A stretch of 41,519 nucleotides of DNA from Methylobacterium sp. Leaf117 (GCF_001422985.1 NZ_LMNL01000007.1:1-41519), one strand, 5' to 3'; shown: positions 18,220 to 28,116, counted from the stretch's first letter. Notes: generated by a model from the letters alone, not told the origin. Numbers and translations: made by a program.

Positions 18220-19926
18220 TCAACCCGTCTGCCGTGGAATGCCGATCACGAAACAGGCTCCGCCTCCGGGAGCGGCCTCAACACTGAGCGTGCCGCTATG
18301 CGCCTGGACGACACTGTAGGCAATCGCGAGACCCAGGCCCGTCCCCGAACCGACGGGTTTCGTGGTGAAGAAGGGTTCGAAAATCTTCTCACGCAGGGGT
18401 TCAGGGATGCCCGGTCCGGTGTCGCTGATGCGGATCAGATCAAGGTCAGGGCTGCTGCGGGTCTCGATGACGATGGTCCCGGTCTCCGGCATGGCATCGG
18501 CGGCATTCCCAAGAATGTTCATCACCACCTGGTTGAGCAGGGCCGGCGTGCAGTGGATCTCCGGCCGCCCTGAGAAATCACGCACCACAGCGATCCGGTC
18601 GCCAAGCTTGTGTTGGATCAAGGCGAGGACCGTTTCGATCGCCTCAGGGACATGCACGAGAGTCCGCTCGCCCTCGTCCAAGCGCGAGAACTTTCGCAGG
18701 TTGAGGACGAGATCCTGGATCCGGGTCAGGCCCATCCGCATAGCGCCGACGCGATCGCCGCATTTCTTCAGGCGACGGGGATTGTCGGCAGCATCGGGTG
18801 CCGTGGACACCTCACCCAGGATGCGCTCCACCGTACCCTGATGGGCGAGGATGAAGGCCAGCGGATTGTTGATTTCGTGGGCGATGCCCGCGACCAGCTC
18901 GCCGAGGGACGCCATCTTGGCCGCCTGGACCAGCTTGGCCTGGGCGTCGGTGAGCTTGCGGTTGGCCGTGGCAAGATCGGCATTGGCCTGCTCCAGGGCA
19001 CCCGCGAGAGCCGCGCGCGCTTCCGCGGCCTCGGCTTCGGCGCGGGCACGTTCGAGGGCCCGCTCGCGTGCACCAAATTCTCCGGCGATCCGGCGGTTGT
19101 CCTCCTCGAGCAGCTTGCGGCGGACGAGACTGCGGACCCGCAGAACGAGGATCTCGCCGTCGGACTTCGAGACGACGTCATCGGCCCCCGCCGCAAAGGC
19201 CTCGACCAGGAAGTCTTTCGCCGGGCTGGTGCCGGCGATGCCGACCACCTGGAAAGTCGGGCCTCCAGCTTCGCGGCGCGCAAGCTCGGCATTGCGATGC
19301 TCGCTGATCGCCCGGCACAGGGCGAGGCCGTCATAGCGGGTGGCGAGAAGGTCGATCGTCACACAGTCGAACGCCGCCCCCTCTGTGCTCAGCGCTTCCA
19401 TGGCGGCGGCGTGAGTGTCCGCGGTGGCGACCTCGTGGCCCTCATGGGCGAGGAGGCCCGCCAGGAAGGTCCGGTAGGTCGCGCTCCCGTCGACCACGAG
19501 GACGCGGCCCCGCCGAAACGCCGAGATGCCCGGACCGTCGCTGCCGCCCGTGCGCTCGCGCAGAAGCGCACGGATGCGGAGCACCAGAAGGTCGCGATCG
19601 GCGGATTTCGCTACGTAGGCATCGGCGCCGCTCTCCAGTCCTTGCCGCTCCCCGTCGCGGGCACCGGTGAGCATGAGGAGCGGCAGGGCGCGGGTGCGCA
19701 GGGAGAGGCGAAGCTGCCGGGCGAACTCGTCCCCGTTCATGCCGGGAAGGTGGTGGTCGGCCACCACCAGATCGGGCAGGCGGGTGTTCAGGTGATCGAG
19801 AGCGGCTTCGGCCGTGGCGCAGCGCTCGACCACGAACCCCTTCGATTCGAGCAGGAGCCGCAACTCCAACGCCTGGGTCTCGGAATCTTCAACGAGCAGG
19901 AGGCGCGCCGGATTGGTCTCGCTCAC
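18220..19926 (-). CDS. CheS-like hybrid kinase: REC-REC-HisKA-HATPase
   Basis: 568 residues. REC1 (about 6-125) is intact: Asp57 in [11 protein letters not shown], Thr87, Lys107. REC2 (about 140-270) is altered: the acidic pair is D146-G147, and the MPxMDG stretch after Asp192 reads LATRYDG, so its phosphorylation is doubtful. A coiled coil (about 275-335) leads to HisKA with His350 in [13 protein letters not shown], then HATPase ([31 protein letters not shown]). No membrane segment. The start is GTG, overlapping the cheB stop by 4 nt. The layout matches CheS3 of the Rhodospirillum centenum Che3 system as I recall it, in which the CheA hybrid communicates with CheS. Confidence 0.88.
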   Translation of the reverse strand: MSETNPARLLLVEDSETQALELRLLLESKGFVVERCATAEAALDHLNTRLPDLVVADHHLPGMNGDEFARQLRLSLRTRALPLLMLTGARDGERQGLESGADAYVAKSADRDLLVLRIRALLRERTGGSDGPGISAFRRGRVLVVDGSATYRTFLAGLLAHEGHEVATADTHAAAMEALSTEGAAFDCVTIDLLATRYDGLALCRAISEHRNAELARREAGGPTFQVVGIAGTSPAKDFLVEAFAAGADDVVSKSDGEILVLRVRSLVRRKLLEEDNRRIAGEFGARERALERARAEAEAAEARAALAGALEQANADLATANRKLTDAQAKLVQAAKMASLGELVAGIAHEINNPLAFILAHQGTVERILGEVSTAPDAADNPRRLKKCGDRVGAMRMGLTRIQDLVLNLRKFSRLDEGERTLVHVPEAIETVLALIQHKLGDRIAVVRDFSGRPEIHCTPALLNQVVMNILGNAADAMPETGTIVIETRSSPDLDLIRISDTGPGIPEPLREKIFEPFFTTKPVGSGTGLGLAIAYSVVQAHSGTLSVEAAPGGGACFVIGIPRQTG

Positions 19927-21026
19927 GGACCCCCCTCCGCAAGGCGGACGAGGTGAGCGGCGATCCGGTCCAGAGGCAAGACGCTCCCGGCCGCGGAGAG
20001 GCGGATCGCGGCCGCCGGCATACCGAACACGACCGCCGTGCTCTCGTCCTCGGCGACGGTCAGGCCACCGGCCAGGCGCATGTCGAGGAGCCCGGTCGCG
20101 CCGTCCTCGCCCATCCCCGTCAGCAGGACTCCGATACCGCGCGTTCCCGCGTGCCGGGCGACGGAGCGAAACAGGGCGGTAGCGGCCGGGCGCTGGCCTC
20201 CGACCGGTGCGGCATCGGTGATGCGCAGGTGACCACCCCCGCCGAGCTCGAGATGCCGGTCTCCCGGCGCAACGTAGACACGACCGGGCGCCACCCGTTC
20301 ACCCTCCTGAGCCACGGACACGGTGAGTCCGACGACGCCGTTCAGCCAGGACGCGAAGCCCTCCATGAAGGCCGGGCCCATGTGTTGGACCACCAGGATC
20401 GGCAGAGGAAAACTTGCCGGCAGGGCACCGATGACCCGGGCCAGCGCTGGCGGACCGCCCGTGGACGCCGCGATGGCGAGCACACTGGCCGATTCAGGCA
20501 CCTTGAGTGCGGCGGCGATCGGCACCGGGTTGACCGCCCGGCCGGCCCATTCCGATCCGATCGGCCGGCGCCGGATGACCGGAACGGCCGCCATGATGCG
20601 CAGCTGCGTACAGATCTCGCTGGCCGCCGCGTCATAACCCGCATGGGTGGTGGCTACGGGCTTCTGTACCACGGACAGCGCACCGGCCCTGAGGGCGTTC
20701 ATCGAGATGCGGAGGGATGAATCCTCGATCGAGTCCGCGATCACCACGATGGGCGTCGGATGCTCGGCCATGATCCGCCGCGTGGTTTCCAGACCATCGA
20801 TGCCGGGCAAACGGATATCCATCGAGACGACATCCGGCCGAACCTGGCTGATCGTCGCGAGGGCTTCCTCGCCGGACGCCACCGCCGCCACCACTTCCAG
20901 GCGCGGATCCCGTCCGACGATGTGGATGAGGAGTTGCCGCACCACCAGGGAATCCTCGACCAGCATCACGCGCACCCGCGCCAATCGTCCCTCCTGAATC
21001 GCTCCGTCCCGTCCCTGTCCGCTCAC
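19923..21026 (-). CDS. cheB: Chemotaxis-type protein-glutamate methylesterase CheB
   Basis: 367 residues. The N-terminal receiver (about 18-130) has Asp70 in SMDIRLPGIDG and Lys122. The C-terminal methylesterase domain has the triad Ser188 (AASTGGP), His215 (VVQHM) and Asp308 (TGMGEDGA). It removes methyl groups from the receptor and so opposes CheR in adaptation. The GTG start overlaps the cheA stop (GTGA). It corresponds to WspF/CheB3 in related alternative systems. Confidence 0.95.
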   Translation of the reverse strand: MSGQGRDGAIQEGRLARVRVMLVEDSLVVRQLLIHIVGRDPRLEVVAAVASGEEALATISQVRPDVVSMDIRLPGIDGLETTRRIMAEHPTPIVVIADSIEDSSLRISMNALRAGALSVVQKPVATTHAGYDAAASEICTQLRIMAAVPVIRRRPIGSEWAGRAVNPVPIAAALKVPESASVLAIAASTGGPPALARVIGALPASFPLPILVVQHMGPAFMEGFASWLNGVVGLTVSVAQEGERVAPGRVYVAPGDRHLELGGGGHLRITDAAPVGGQRPAATALFRSVARHAGTRGIGVLLTGMGEDGATGLLDMRLAGGLTVAEDESTAVVFGMPAAAIRLSAAGSVLPLDRIAAHLVRLAEGGP

Positions 21027-23266
21027 AGCAATTGCCCGATGGTGTCGAGGAGCTTGCGCTGATCGAAGGTCTGCTTCGTCAGGTAGGCATCCGCGCCGAG
21101 GTCGAGGCCGCGTGCCACGTCTTCCGCATCGCCGCGCGAGGTCATCAGGATGATCGGCAGGCGCGCGAACGCCTCCTCGGCGCGCAGCGCCTTCAGGAGG
21201 CCGAAGCCGTCGAGGCGTGGCATTTCCACGTCGGCGACGACGAGGTCGACCGGCTCGATGCCCGCCCGCAGACGATCGAGCGCATCCTGACCGTCGACAC
21301 AGACGACAACGCGGTATCCTGCGGCTTCCAAGATACCTTTCTCCAAGGTGCGCGTGGTGATGGAATCGTCCACGACGAGGATCGTCGAACGTGGTCCCTG
21401 CGCGATCGTTCCGTGTGGGCCTATCGGCTGCGGCGCCGCGGCGCGGCCTGCCTCACCCGCTCGTGCGACGAGGCCGTCGGCATCGAGGACGACGGCGGGC
21501 CTATCCCCGGCCAGGATCACGGTTCCGGAAATCAGGCGCGGATCGGTGCCGATGGGGGGCGCCGGCAACACCCGCAGCGACACGACATCCGAGAGCGCAT
21601 CCACGGCAAGCACGCAGCGGCGCCCGCCGCCGCGGAGCAGAATCGCCGGACGTGTCGTCCCCGTCTCGTCGGACTGGGCCGCCAATCCAAGAAGGCTCCT
21701 CAGATCAAGGACCGGCAGACTGATGGCGCGTCCCTCGATCTCCACCTGTGTCACAGTGCGGCCCATGACGGAGATCAGGTCGAGTCGGTCCAGCCGGAGC
21801 AACCGCTCCGCCGATCCACTTGGAATCGCGTAGGTGATACCGGCTGCTTCGACGAGGAGCATCGCCCGGCGCGCAGCCGAGAGCGGCAGCGTCATGGTCA
21901 GTTCAGTACCGAACGGCACGCGTGGCGCGAGCCGGACGGCACCGCCGAGCCGGCGCACCGCATCGGCCACTACCGAGAGGCCGATCCCGCGCCCGGACAG
22001 GGTATCGACGGCGGAGGCGGTGGAGAATCCGGGTTCGAACACCAGGGCGAGAAGCGCCTCCGGCGCGGGATCGGCGCCGCCATTCAGCAGCCCTCGGTGC
22101 CGGGCGGTCTCGGCGATGGCGGCAAAATCGGGTCCACGCCCATCGTCCTGCACGCGAACGACGAGGCGGCCGCCCTGAACCGCGACGTCGAGACCGATCG
22201 CCAGTGCGGCCGGCTTGCCGAGGCGTCGGCGCGTCTCGGGCGGTTCGGCGCCGTGGCTCAGGGCGTTGCGCAGGGCGTGTAGAACAGGGTCCTTGAGGAC
22301 CTGAAGCATCGCTCGGTCGACGGGAAGGTCGAGGCCGTGGACCGTCACTTCGATCTCGCGCTCTTCGCCGCGCGCATGATCGCGCAGGGTCCGGGCAAAG
22401 CCTCCAAAAGCGGTCTCAGCCGGCACGAGCGCCAAACGCTCGGCTTCGCCCGCAACCCGGGCCATGGCGCCGTCGACGGAGGAAGCGAGGGCGCCGCGCA
22501 CCCGCGCCAAATCGGCAGCATCGCGAGCGAGCGCGAGAAGACCGGTCTCGAGGGCGCGCGCCTCCGCGTCCGAGCCGGCCTGTCGGAGTGCCCCGCGCGC
22601 AACCGCGGTTCGACGCCTCACGCTGCCGCGCTGCGTCTCGATCAGGCGGGCGAGATCGTTGGCACGGCGGCCCAGCCGCGCGAGGCCTTCGGCCAGCACG
22701 GCCTCGCCGCCAAGCGCACTGGCAAGTTCATGCGTCGCCCGGGTCAGGGCTTCAACCGCGTCTGCCGGGACCCGCAGGAGGGTCTGAACCCCCTCGGCCG
22801 GTGGCTCCGTCGCCGTGGGCTTGGCAGCGGCAACAGGAGGAGGGGATGGGGCCGGGGGTACTGGCGGCGCTGGTTCCGGCGCAAGCGCGGCCTTCGAGTC
22901 GAGCGCTCCGTCCAGCGCCGCGAGGGCATCGCCCGGCATGTCCGGGCCGGCTCCATCGGTAAGGCCGGCGACATAAGCCTCGATCCGGTCGAGGGCGAGA
23001 TGCACGGCAGCGGCGGCGGCGCGCGACAGACCCCCGTCCTGTGCGACGACGCGCTCGAACAGGGTCTCCAACCGATGAGCAACGGCCTCCACCGCTGGCA
23101 GGTCAACGGCGCGTGACGCACCCTTCAGGCTGTGCGCCCGCCGGAAGATATCGTTCCAATCGGGGGCGTGCGTGCTGGCCTCGCCACCCAGGGCGGCGCG
23201 AATCGCATCGACATGCTCGCGATGCTCGACCTCGAATGCCGCAAGAAGAAGCTGGCGAATATCCAT
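21023..23266 (-). CDS. cheA: Hybrid CheA kinase with C-terminal receiver (WspE/CheA3-like)
   Basis: 747 residues. Hpt domain (1-105) with phosphoacceptor His45 in RRAHSLKGASRA; a Pro/Ala-rich linker (about 125-160); a dimerisation region; HATPase (HALRNALSHG around 330-339, DDGRG 374-378, GRGIGLSVV 425-433); a CheW-like domain (about 465-600); and a receiver (about 627-747) with acidic pair D633-D634 and Asp679 in VADVEMPRLDG. It is the central kinase, coupled to the receptor through CheW. The built-in receiver may act as output or phosphate sink, since no cheY is encoded in the operon. The ATG start is preceded by a 275-nt spacer. Confidence 0.95.
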   Translation of the reverse strand: MDIRQLLLAAFEVEHREHVDAIRAALGGEASTHAPDWNDIFRRAHSLKGASRAVDLPAVEAVAHRLETLFERVVAQDGGLSRAAAAAVHLALDRIEAYVAGLTDGAGPDMPGDALAALDGALDSKAALAPEPAPPVPPAPSPPPVAAAKPTATEPPAEGVQTLLRVPADAVEALTRATHELASALGGEAVLAEGLARLGRRANDLARLIETQRGSVRRRTAVARGALRQAGSDAEARALETGLLALARDAADLARVRGALASSVDGAMARVAGEAERLALVPAETAFGGFARTLRDHARGEEREIEVTVHGLDLPVDRAMLQVLKDPVLHALRNALSHGAEPPETRRRLGKPAALAIGLDVAVQGGRLVVRVQDDGRGPDFAAIAETARHRGLLNGGADPAPEALLALVFEPGFSTASAVDTLSGRGIGLSVVADAVRRLGGAVRLAPRVPFGTELTMTLPLSAARRAMLLVEAAGITYAIPSGSAERLLRLDRLDLISVMGRTVTQVEIEGRAISLPVLDLRSLLGLAAQSDETGTTRPAILLRGGGRRCVLAVDALSDVVSLRVLPAPPIGTDPRLISGTVILAGDRPAVVLDADGLVARAGEAGRAAAPQPIGPHGTIAQGPRSTILVVDDSITTRTLEKGILEAAGYRVVVCVDGQDALDRLRAGIEPVDLVVADVEMPRLDGFGLLKALRAEEAFARLPIILMTSRGDAEDVARGLDLGADAYLTKQTFDQRKLLDTIGQLL

Positions 23267-23541
23267 CCGTCGCCTAGGGCCACCTCGGAGTCAGCGCGGC
23301 TCCCAAAACTTCGGAAGAGCCGACCACCCATTCGTGAGCGATGAGCTTCGCCGGCTTCTCACGACCGGTGAAGTGCGAAAAACGTCCCATCCCAGATCCA
23401 TCCGCCCGGATCCATCCGAATGAGTGATCCGAGCCGCCCCCAGTACCGCACCGGGTCGAGTGACCCGGCAGCGACTTTCCCGACAGTGACTTGCCCAATA
23501 GAGACTTGCCCGACAACCGCTCGGTTCGTGCGGATGCCGTA
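23267..23541 (-). repeat. cheA-MCP spacer with short tandem repeats
   Basis: No credible gene. Two small arrays are visible on the + strand. ATCCATCCG occurs at 23396-23404 and again at 23410-23418 (14-bp period). Three 15-bp units begin with GACTT at 23473, 23488 and 23503. On the - strand the second array could encode a short repeat of Gly-Lys-Ser-Leu, but no gene context supports translation. The spacer breaks the otherwise tight operon and could hold a promoter for cheA; none is clear. Confidence 0.55.
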
Positions 23542-25212
23542 TCAGTGCCGGTAGCGCTCGGCGAGCGTCATCAGGGCTTGCGCGAGTTCGGTCAGGTTGG
23601 CCGAGGCTGCCTCGACCTCGCGGGTGCCGGCCGCAGTCTGCTGGCTCGCCTGACGGATGTTCTGCAGGGCGCCCATCACCTGCTCGATGCCGAGTTGCTG
23701 CTGGTTCGTCGACGCGACGATCTGCTGGAAGGTCTGGACGCTCTCCTCGACCCGGGCGGTGATCTCCTCGATGGTCCGCTGCGTCGTGTCGGAGCGGGCC
23801 TTACCGGTCGCGGCACGCTTGACCGCCTCCTCGGTGAGCATCACCGAGGTATTGATGCCACGCTGGATCTCGCCAAGGATGGTGCGGACCTGTCCGGTGG
23901 CCGCCTTGGCCTGATCGGCCAGGAGCTTCATCTCGGACGCGACGACGGCGAAGCTGCGTCCGCTCTCGCCGGCCGCCGCGGCTTCGATGGCGGCGTTCAG
24001 CGCCAGGAGGTGGGTGCGCTCCGAGATGTCGTTGACGGTGGTGATGATGTCGCCGATCGCCTGCGTCTTCTCCGAAAGGGCGACGATGTTGCCGGCCACA
24101 GCCTCGGCCTGCTCGCGAATCGAATCCATCGCCCGCGCGGTGTCGGCCACCGCGCGCAGACCGGCGCGGGAGGTCTGGGCCGTCGACTGTGCGGTGGCGA
24201 TGACCTCGCCGGCACGCTTGCCGATCTGAGCGCCCGAATGGGTGATCTCGTCGACGGTGGCGGCGGTCTCCTGCACAGCGGCGAACTGCTCCTCGACACT
24301 GGCCGCCTGTTCCTGGGCGGAAGCGCGGATCTCGGCGGCCGCCGCATTCAGGTCGGAGGTGGCGGCCCGGTTGGTCCGCGCCAGATCGGCAAGACCCGAG
24401 ACCATGCGGTTGAGAGTTCGCCCGAGGCGTCCGATCTCGTCCTTGCCCCGCGCATCCAGGGTGCCCGACAGGTCGCCCTCGCCGACGCGCTCGGCAAAGG
24501 CCATCACCTCCTCGAGGGGTCGCACGACCGCCCGGCTGATGAGGATGGTGATGAGGACGCTGAGGAGAATGCAGGCGCCGAGGGTCGCCAGAATCAGGAA
24601 GCGGCTGTGATCGTACACGTCGGCGACCCGGTGTTGTCCCGCCGTGATGCCCTCATCAAGGGCAGAGCGCGTGCGCTCGACATCGGCGAGGAACACGTCC
24701 TGACTGCGATTCACCGCGTCGTTCCGGGACTCGACACCGTCGATATCCTTGGCGGCGACGGCAGCGAGCTGCGCCTCGCTGGCGGAACGCAGCTCGCGTA
24801 GATCGGCCGCGGCCTCGAGCGCGATGCCGTTCACCTTGCGCCAGGCCCGGCTGCGCTCCTCGGATGCTGAGCGGCTCTGATATCCATCGCTCGCGCGGAT
24901 CAGGTCGGCGAGGATCGCATCGGCTTCCGTCGCCGCCCGGCGCCAGCTCCCGGAGACATCCTCTCGCTCCGGTCCGCCACGCGCGCGCATCAGCAGGGCG
25001 ATGATCGCGTTGCGCCGCTGAAGACCCATATCACGGGCCTTGTTCGCGAGTTCGTCGAGTTGACGCGCCACGGTGAGATCGCGGGTGACGATGCCGTCCG
25101 TGGTGTCGCGCACGACGGCGATCTGGCCGAGGGCGTAGAGGCCGAGCGCGATACTCACCACCGTGATGGCGACGAAGCCGAGGAGAATGCGTTTTCCGAT
25201 CGAGATCGACAC
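23542..25212 (-). CDS. Methyl-accepting chemoreceptor
   Basis: 556 residues. TM1 (about 9-29), a periplasmic helical region of roughly 175 residues, TM2 (about 205-227), HAMP (about 228-280), and the cytoplasmic signalling domain with the conserved tip [20 protein letters not shown]. The periplasmic part looks all-helical (four-helix-bundle type). The C-terminus ends AERYRH, without the NWETF-like pentapeptide that tethers CheR/CheB. The start is GTG, with GGAG about 8 nt upstream. It is the only receptor in the cluster and the likely signal input (WspA/Mcp3 equivalent). Ligand unknown. Confidence 0.93.
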   Translation of the reverse strand: MSISIGKRILLGFVAITVVSIALGLYALGQIAVVRDTTDGIVTRDLTVARQLDELANKARDMGLQRRNAIIALLMRARGGPEREDVSGSWRRAATEADAILADLIRASDGYQSRSASEERSRAWRKVNGIALEAAADLRELRSASEAQLAAVAAKDIDGVESRNDAVNRSQDVFLADVERTRSALDEGITAGQHRVADVYDHSRFLILATLGACILLSVLITILISRAVVRPLEEVMAFAERVGEGDLSGTLDARGKDEIGRLGRTLNRMVSGLADLARTNRAATSDLNAAAAEIRASAQEQAASVEEQFAAVQETAATVDEITHSGAQIGKRAGEVIATAQSTAQTSRAGLRAVADTARAMDSIREQAEAVAGNIVALSEKTQAIGDIITTVNDISERTHLLALNAAIEAAAAGESGRSFAVVASEMKLLADQAKAATGQVRTILGEIQRGINTSVMLTEEAVKRAATGKARSDTTQRTIEEITARVEESVQTFQQIVASTNQQQLGIEQVMGALQNIRQASQQTAAGTREVEAASANLTELAQALMTLAERYRH

Positions 25213-25326
25213 AGGTGGCTCCAGGCTTCGCTAAATCGACTGACATCCCGGCTGGCGGCGCCCGGGTCAGCCTCACAAGGGTCTCAGCCGAAGCGGCGCC
25301 TCAGCGAGACACGCAACGGGACGAAT

Positions 25327-25878
25327 TCACGGCAGGAATTGGCGCAGCAGGCGCGGCAGGTCGACGACGACGAACCCGGACGTCGCGTCAGGTCCGGCGC
25401 CGGGGGCGGCATAGCCCGAAACCGCCTCGGTGCTCAAACCCGCCTCGCCGAAGGTCAGGTCAGTCGAATCCTCCGCCACCTCCGCAACGCCGAGCACCCG
25501 ATCGACAGCCAGCGCGACGGGACTTCCGGACCCGCGCATCAGGACCACGTGCCCGGCCTCACTTCCTCCATTCGCAGCACGCCCGAGCGCGCGCCCCAGG
25601 GCAATCAGACTGACGACCCGGCCGGAGATCGCGATGAGCCCGAGGATCGCGGGAGGAGCGTCCGGCAGTGGCGTCACGGTTCGGGCCGGCAGCACCTGAG
25701 CGACATGGGTCAGGGGGAGGGCGAAGCGTTCGTCTCCGCAGGCGCAGACGAGAAGGGCGCGCATCGCGCCCGCGGCCCCCGCCCTCGCGTGCCCGCGACG
25801 GGCGAGCAGGCGAGAGCGCTCCTCACGCAAGACCTGCAGGTTCAGAGAGGCGGTTTCGCCGCCACCAAACTCCGTCAC
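25327..25878 (-). CDS. cheW: CheW-type coupling protein, second copy
   Basis: 183 residues with one CheW domain (about 38-183: RALLVCACGDERFALPLTHV; PLPDAPPAILGLIAISGRVV). The roughly 35-residue N-terminal extension is basic and helical. It links receptor to CheA. The GTG start overlaps the cheR stop (GTGA). It corresponds to WspD/CheW3b by position. A 114-nt gap follows before the MCP gene. Confidence 0.88.
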   Translation of the reverse strand: MTEFGGGETASLNLQVLREERSRLLARRGHARAGAAGAMRALLVCACGDERFALPLTHVAQVLPARTVTPLPDAPPAILGLIAISGRVVSLIALGRALGRAANGGSEAGHVVLMRGSGSPVALAVDRVLGVAEVAEDSTDLTFGEAGLSTEAVSGYAAPGAGPDATSGFVVVDLPRLLRQFLP

Positions 25879-27383
25879 GGCACCTTTCCTTTCGCGGCAG
25901 CGCGGGCGAGGGCTGCGCTACGCGCGAGCTCGTACGGACCGATCCCGTCGCCCTCTGCCACCCTGGCATCGGGCGCCAGGGCTTGGGCCAGACGGATGGC
26001 ATTGTCGAGGGCCCGGACCGCTTCCGCGGACCGACCGAGGCCGAGCATCAGCAGGCCGAGTTGGTAGTGGGCCATGACGAAGTCCCGGTCGAGATAAAGT
26101 GCGCCGCGCCAAGCGCGCTCGGCTTCCACCTCGCGTCCGAGGCTGTGGGCGAGAAGGCCGTCGTAATAGTGCAGCACCGGATCGGCGGGTGAGGCGGGAA
26201 TTGCCCGCCGCAGAGCCCGCCAGGCCTCGGCCGTGTCTCCGGAATCCGCAAGCACGCGGATCTGCGCAAGCACAGCCGCCGGCTCGCTGGAATGAGATCC
26301 TGGCTCGGGCCGTGGATCGGGCAAGGGATCGGACGAAGATTCGGCCAGAGATTCCCGGGCATCAGAGGACATGGCCTCGGACCTGGACGACGCCCCGGTG
26401 GCCATCGCGGGGGGAAGCGGGTCTGCCAGCCGGAACGTTGCAGCCGCCGCAACCACCGGCTCCGGCCGCCAGGACGGGGCAGGGGCGATCGGAGCCCGTG
26501 CACCCCAAGGACGGTAAGCCACGGTTCCGGGCAGGTTGACGGGTTCGAGCAGGGCGGAGATGGCCGGATTCGGCTCGGCATGGCCGATGAGGAGCCAGCC
26601 CTCCGGGGTCAGGCGCCGACCAAGACCGCGCACGATCCCCAGGACCACCTCGGCCTCGAAATAGATCAGCACGTTGCGACAGAGGATCAGGTCGAAGTCG
26701 GCCAGGGGCTGAACCGCCCGGACGTCGATGAGGTCCATGAGGTTGCGCCGCTCGAAGCGCACCATCCGGCGAAATTCCGGCCGCAGGGCATAGGTGCCAT
26801 CGCGGCCCGATCCCGCCACGGGCGGCCCCGGGACGAAATAGCGGAGGCGCTCCCCGGGGGGCAGGGTCCGCAGGGCCCAGCGACCATAGATCCCCGCCCG
26901 GGCGGTCTCGAGGGCCGCCGTGCTGATGTCGGTCCCGAGAATCGAGAGGCGCCAATCGGGGAGGGCGGGGCCGAGAAGCTCGTGCAGCAAAATGGCGATG
27001 GAGTAGGGCTCCGCCCCCGTGGAGCAGCCGGCACTCCAGACTCGCAAGGTACGTTCGGTCGAACGAGCGGCGATCAGGGTGGGCAGGATCGTGGTGCGCA
27101 GGGCGGCGAACTGCTCGGCGTAGCGGAAGAAGAACGTTTCGCCGATGGTGATCTCGGCCTCCAACGCAGCCCATTCCGGGCCGCCCGCCAACCGGTCGTC
27201 GAGCCATGCGGCGTAAGCTGTCGAATCGGTGAGCCCGAGCACCCGGAAACGCTTGCGCAGGCGATCGAAGAGAAGATCGTCCTTGTCGGCGTAATAATGG
27301 TGGCCGGTGCGGGCGATGATCCGGGCCTTGAGAGCCGGGAAGCCCGGATCGACCTCCGGACCGGAGCGCGGCGGACGCGTCAT
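25875..27383 (-). CDS. cheR: CheR methyltransferase with TPR extension (WspC-like)
   Basis: 502 residues. The N-terminal CheR helical domain (RIIARTGHHYYADKDDLLFD) leads into the SAM-dependent methyltransferase domain (VWSAGCSTGAEPYSIAILL, LGTDIS, DLILCRNVLIYF). After a Pro/Ser-rich linker of about 90 residues come TPR-like helices (about 395-490). It methylates receptor glutamates; TPR extensions are typical of Wsp- and Frz-type CheRs. The ATG at 27383 is chosen because it lies 28 nt after the upstream cheW stop; an in-frame start at 27452 would overlap cheW by 41 nt. Confidence 0.92.
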   Translation of the reverse strand: MTRPPRSGPEVDPGFPALKARIIARTGHHYYADKDDLLFDRLRKRFRVLGLTDSTAYAAWLDDRLAGGPEWAALEAEITIGETFFFRYAEQFAALRTTILPTLIAARSTERTLRVWSAGCSTGAEPYSIAILLHELLGPALPDWRLSILGTDISTAALETARAGIYGRWALRTLPPGERLRYFVPGPPVAGSGRDGTYALRPEFRRMVRFERRNLMDLIDVRAVQPLADFDLILCRNVLIYFEAEVVLGIVRGLGRRLTPEGWLLIGHAEPNPAISALLEPVNLPGTVAYRPWGARAPIAPAPSWRPEPVVAAAATFRLADPLPPAMATGASSRSEAMSSDARESLAESSSDPLPDPRPEPGSHSSEPAAVLAQIRVLADSGDTAEAWRALRRAIPASPADPVLHYYDGLLAHSLGREVEAERAWRGALYLDRDFVMAHYQLGLLMLGLGRSAEAVRALDNAIRLAQALAPDARVAEGDGIGPYELARSAALARAAAKGKVP

Positions 27384-27411
27384 GGGCGCTGCATTTCGCG
27401 TCGCTGTTTGC

Positions 27412-28002
27412 TCAGGCTGCGGACAACGCGGCGAGGCGCTCGGCCGCCGCATCGGCCAGCGCCGCCAAGCGCAGGCGCTCCTCCGACGTGAGGAGATGGG
27501 ACAAGCCGAGCACGTGGATCAGGCCGTCGTCGTGCGCGATCTCGGATATGACGCAACCGTTGAGGGTCCGCTCCGGTGAGACCGCCCGGATCGCGGAGGC
27601 CTCGATCGAGATGAGGTCCTCGACCCTGTCGACCAGGAAGCCGGTGCTCCCCTGCGCATCGAGCACGATATGCCGGTAGGCACTTGTAGCCTCCGACTCG
27701 GTGCCGCCCGCGCGGAGGCCGAGAAGACGGGCGAGGTCGACGACTGGAATCGGATTGCCGCCGAGGTTGAGGAAGCCCTCCAGGGGACCGCCTCCGGCTG
27801 GCGGAGCATGTAGATTTGGCAGCGGCAGGACCTCGCTCACCGACGTCCGCGCCAGAGCGCAGGCGACACCCGCCACGTCGAGGAGGAGAAAGGCGGTGGT
27901 CTCGGGCAGGATTGGATATCCTTGTTCGGTAGAGGACCGGGGTCGGGCGCGAACCTCTCGCAGCCTCCGGCCTTGATAGGACGGGGAGACGGGACCGGGC
28001 AA
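27412..28002 (-). CDS. cheW: CheW-type coupling protein, first copy
   Basis: 196 residues with a CheW domain from about residue 35 (AFLLLDVAGVACALARTSVS; LEGFLNLGGNPIPVVDLARL; HIVLDAQGSTGFLVDRVEDL). First gene of the chemosensory operon. The start is a TTG at 28002 with GGAG about 8 nt upstream; this is the best candidate but less certain than the domain call. It corresponds to WspB/CheW3a by position. Two unequal CheW proteins are usual for Wsp- and Che3-type clusters. Confidence 0.88.
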   Translation of the reverse strand: MPGPVSPSYQGRRLREVRARPRSSTEQGYPILPETTAFLLLDVAGVACALARTSVSEVLPLPNLHAPPAGGGPLEGFLNLGGNPIPVVDLARLLGLRAGGTESEATSAYRHIVLDAQGSTGFLVDRVEDLISIEASAIRAVSPERTLNGCVISEIAHDDGLIHVLGLSHLLTSEERLRLAALADAAAERLAALSAA

Positions 28003-28116
28003 ATCTGAATCTCCGGCCGAGCCCGCCGTCTTGCGATGTCGGGTATTCCCGGTCAGACCACGCCATCCACGGGCGTCACCGTTCGCAAAGCCTGTTTCGC
28101 AAGAACCGCCCTACCC

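Noticed and set aside
16667..18319. Long + strand ORF of 550 codons opposite the double-receiver kinase
   Set aside because: It is antisense to a kinase with clear REC, PAS and HisKA motifs. Its own translation has no recognisable domain and a composition typical of GC-rich shadow frames.
18220..19926. Reading the CheS-like kinase as a WspR-type diguanylate cyclase
   Set aside because: There is no GGDEF/GGEEF motif; the C-terminal half has clear HisKA and HATPase motifs.
23274..23516. Minus-strand ORF starting with a repeated Gly-Lys-Ser-Leu pattern
   Set aside because: The repeat comes from the 15-bp DNA array; no Shine-Dalgarno or family resemblance, and it extends into the region just before cheA.
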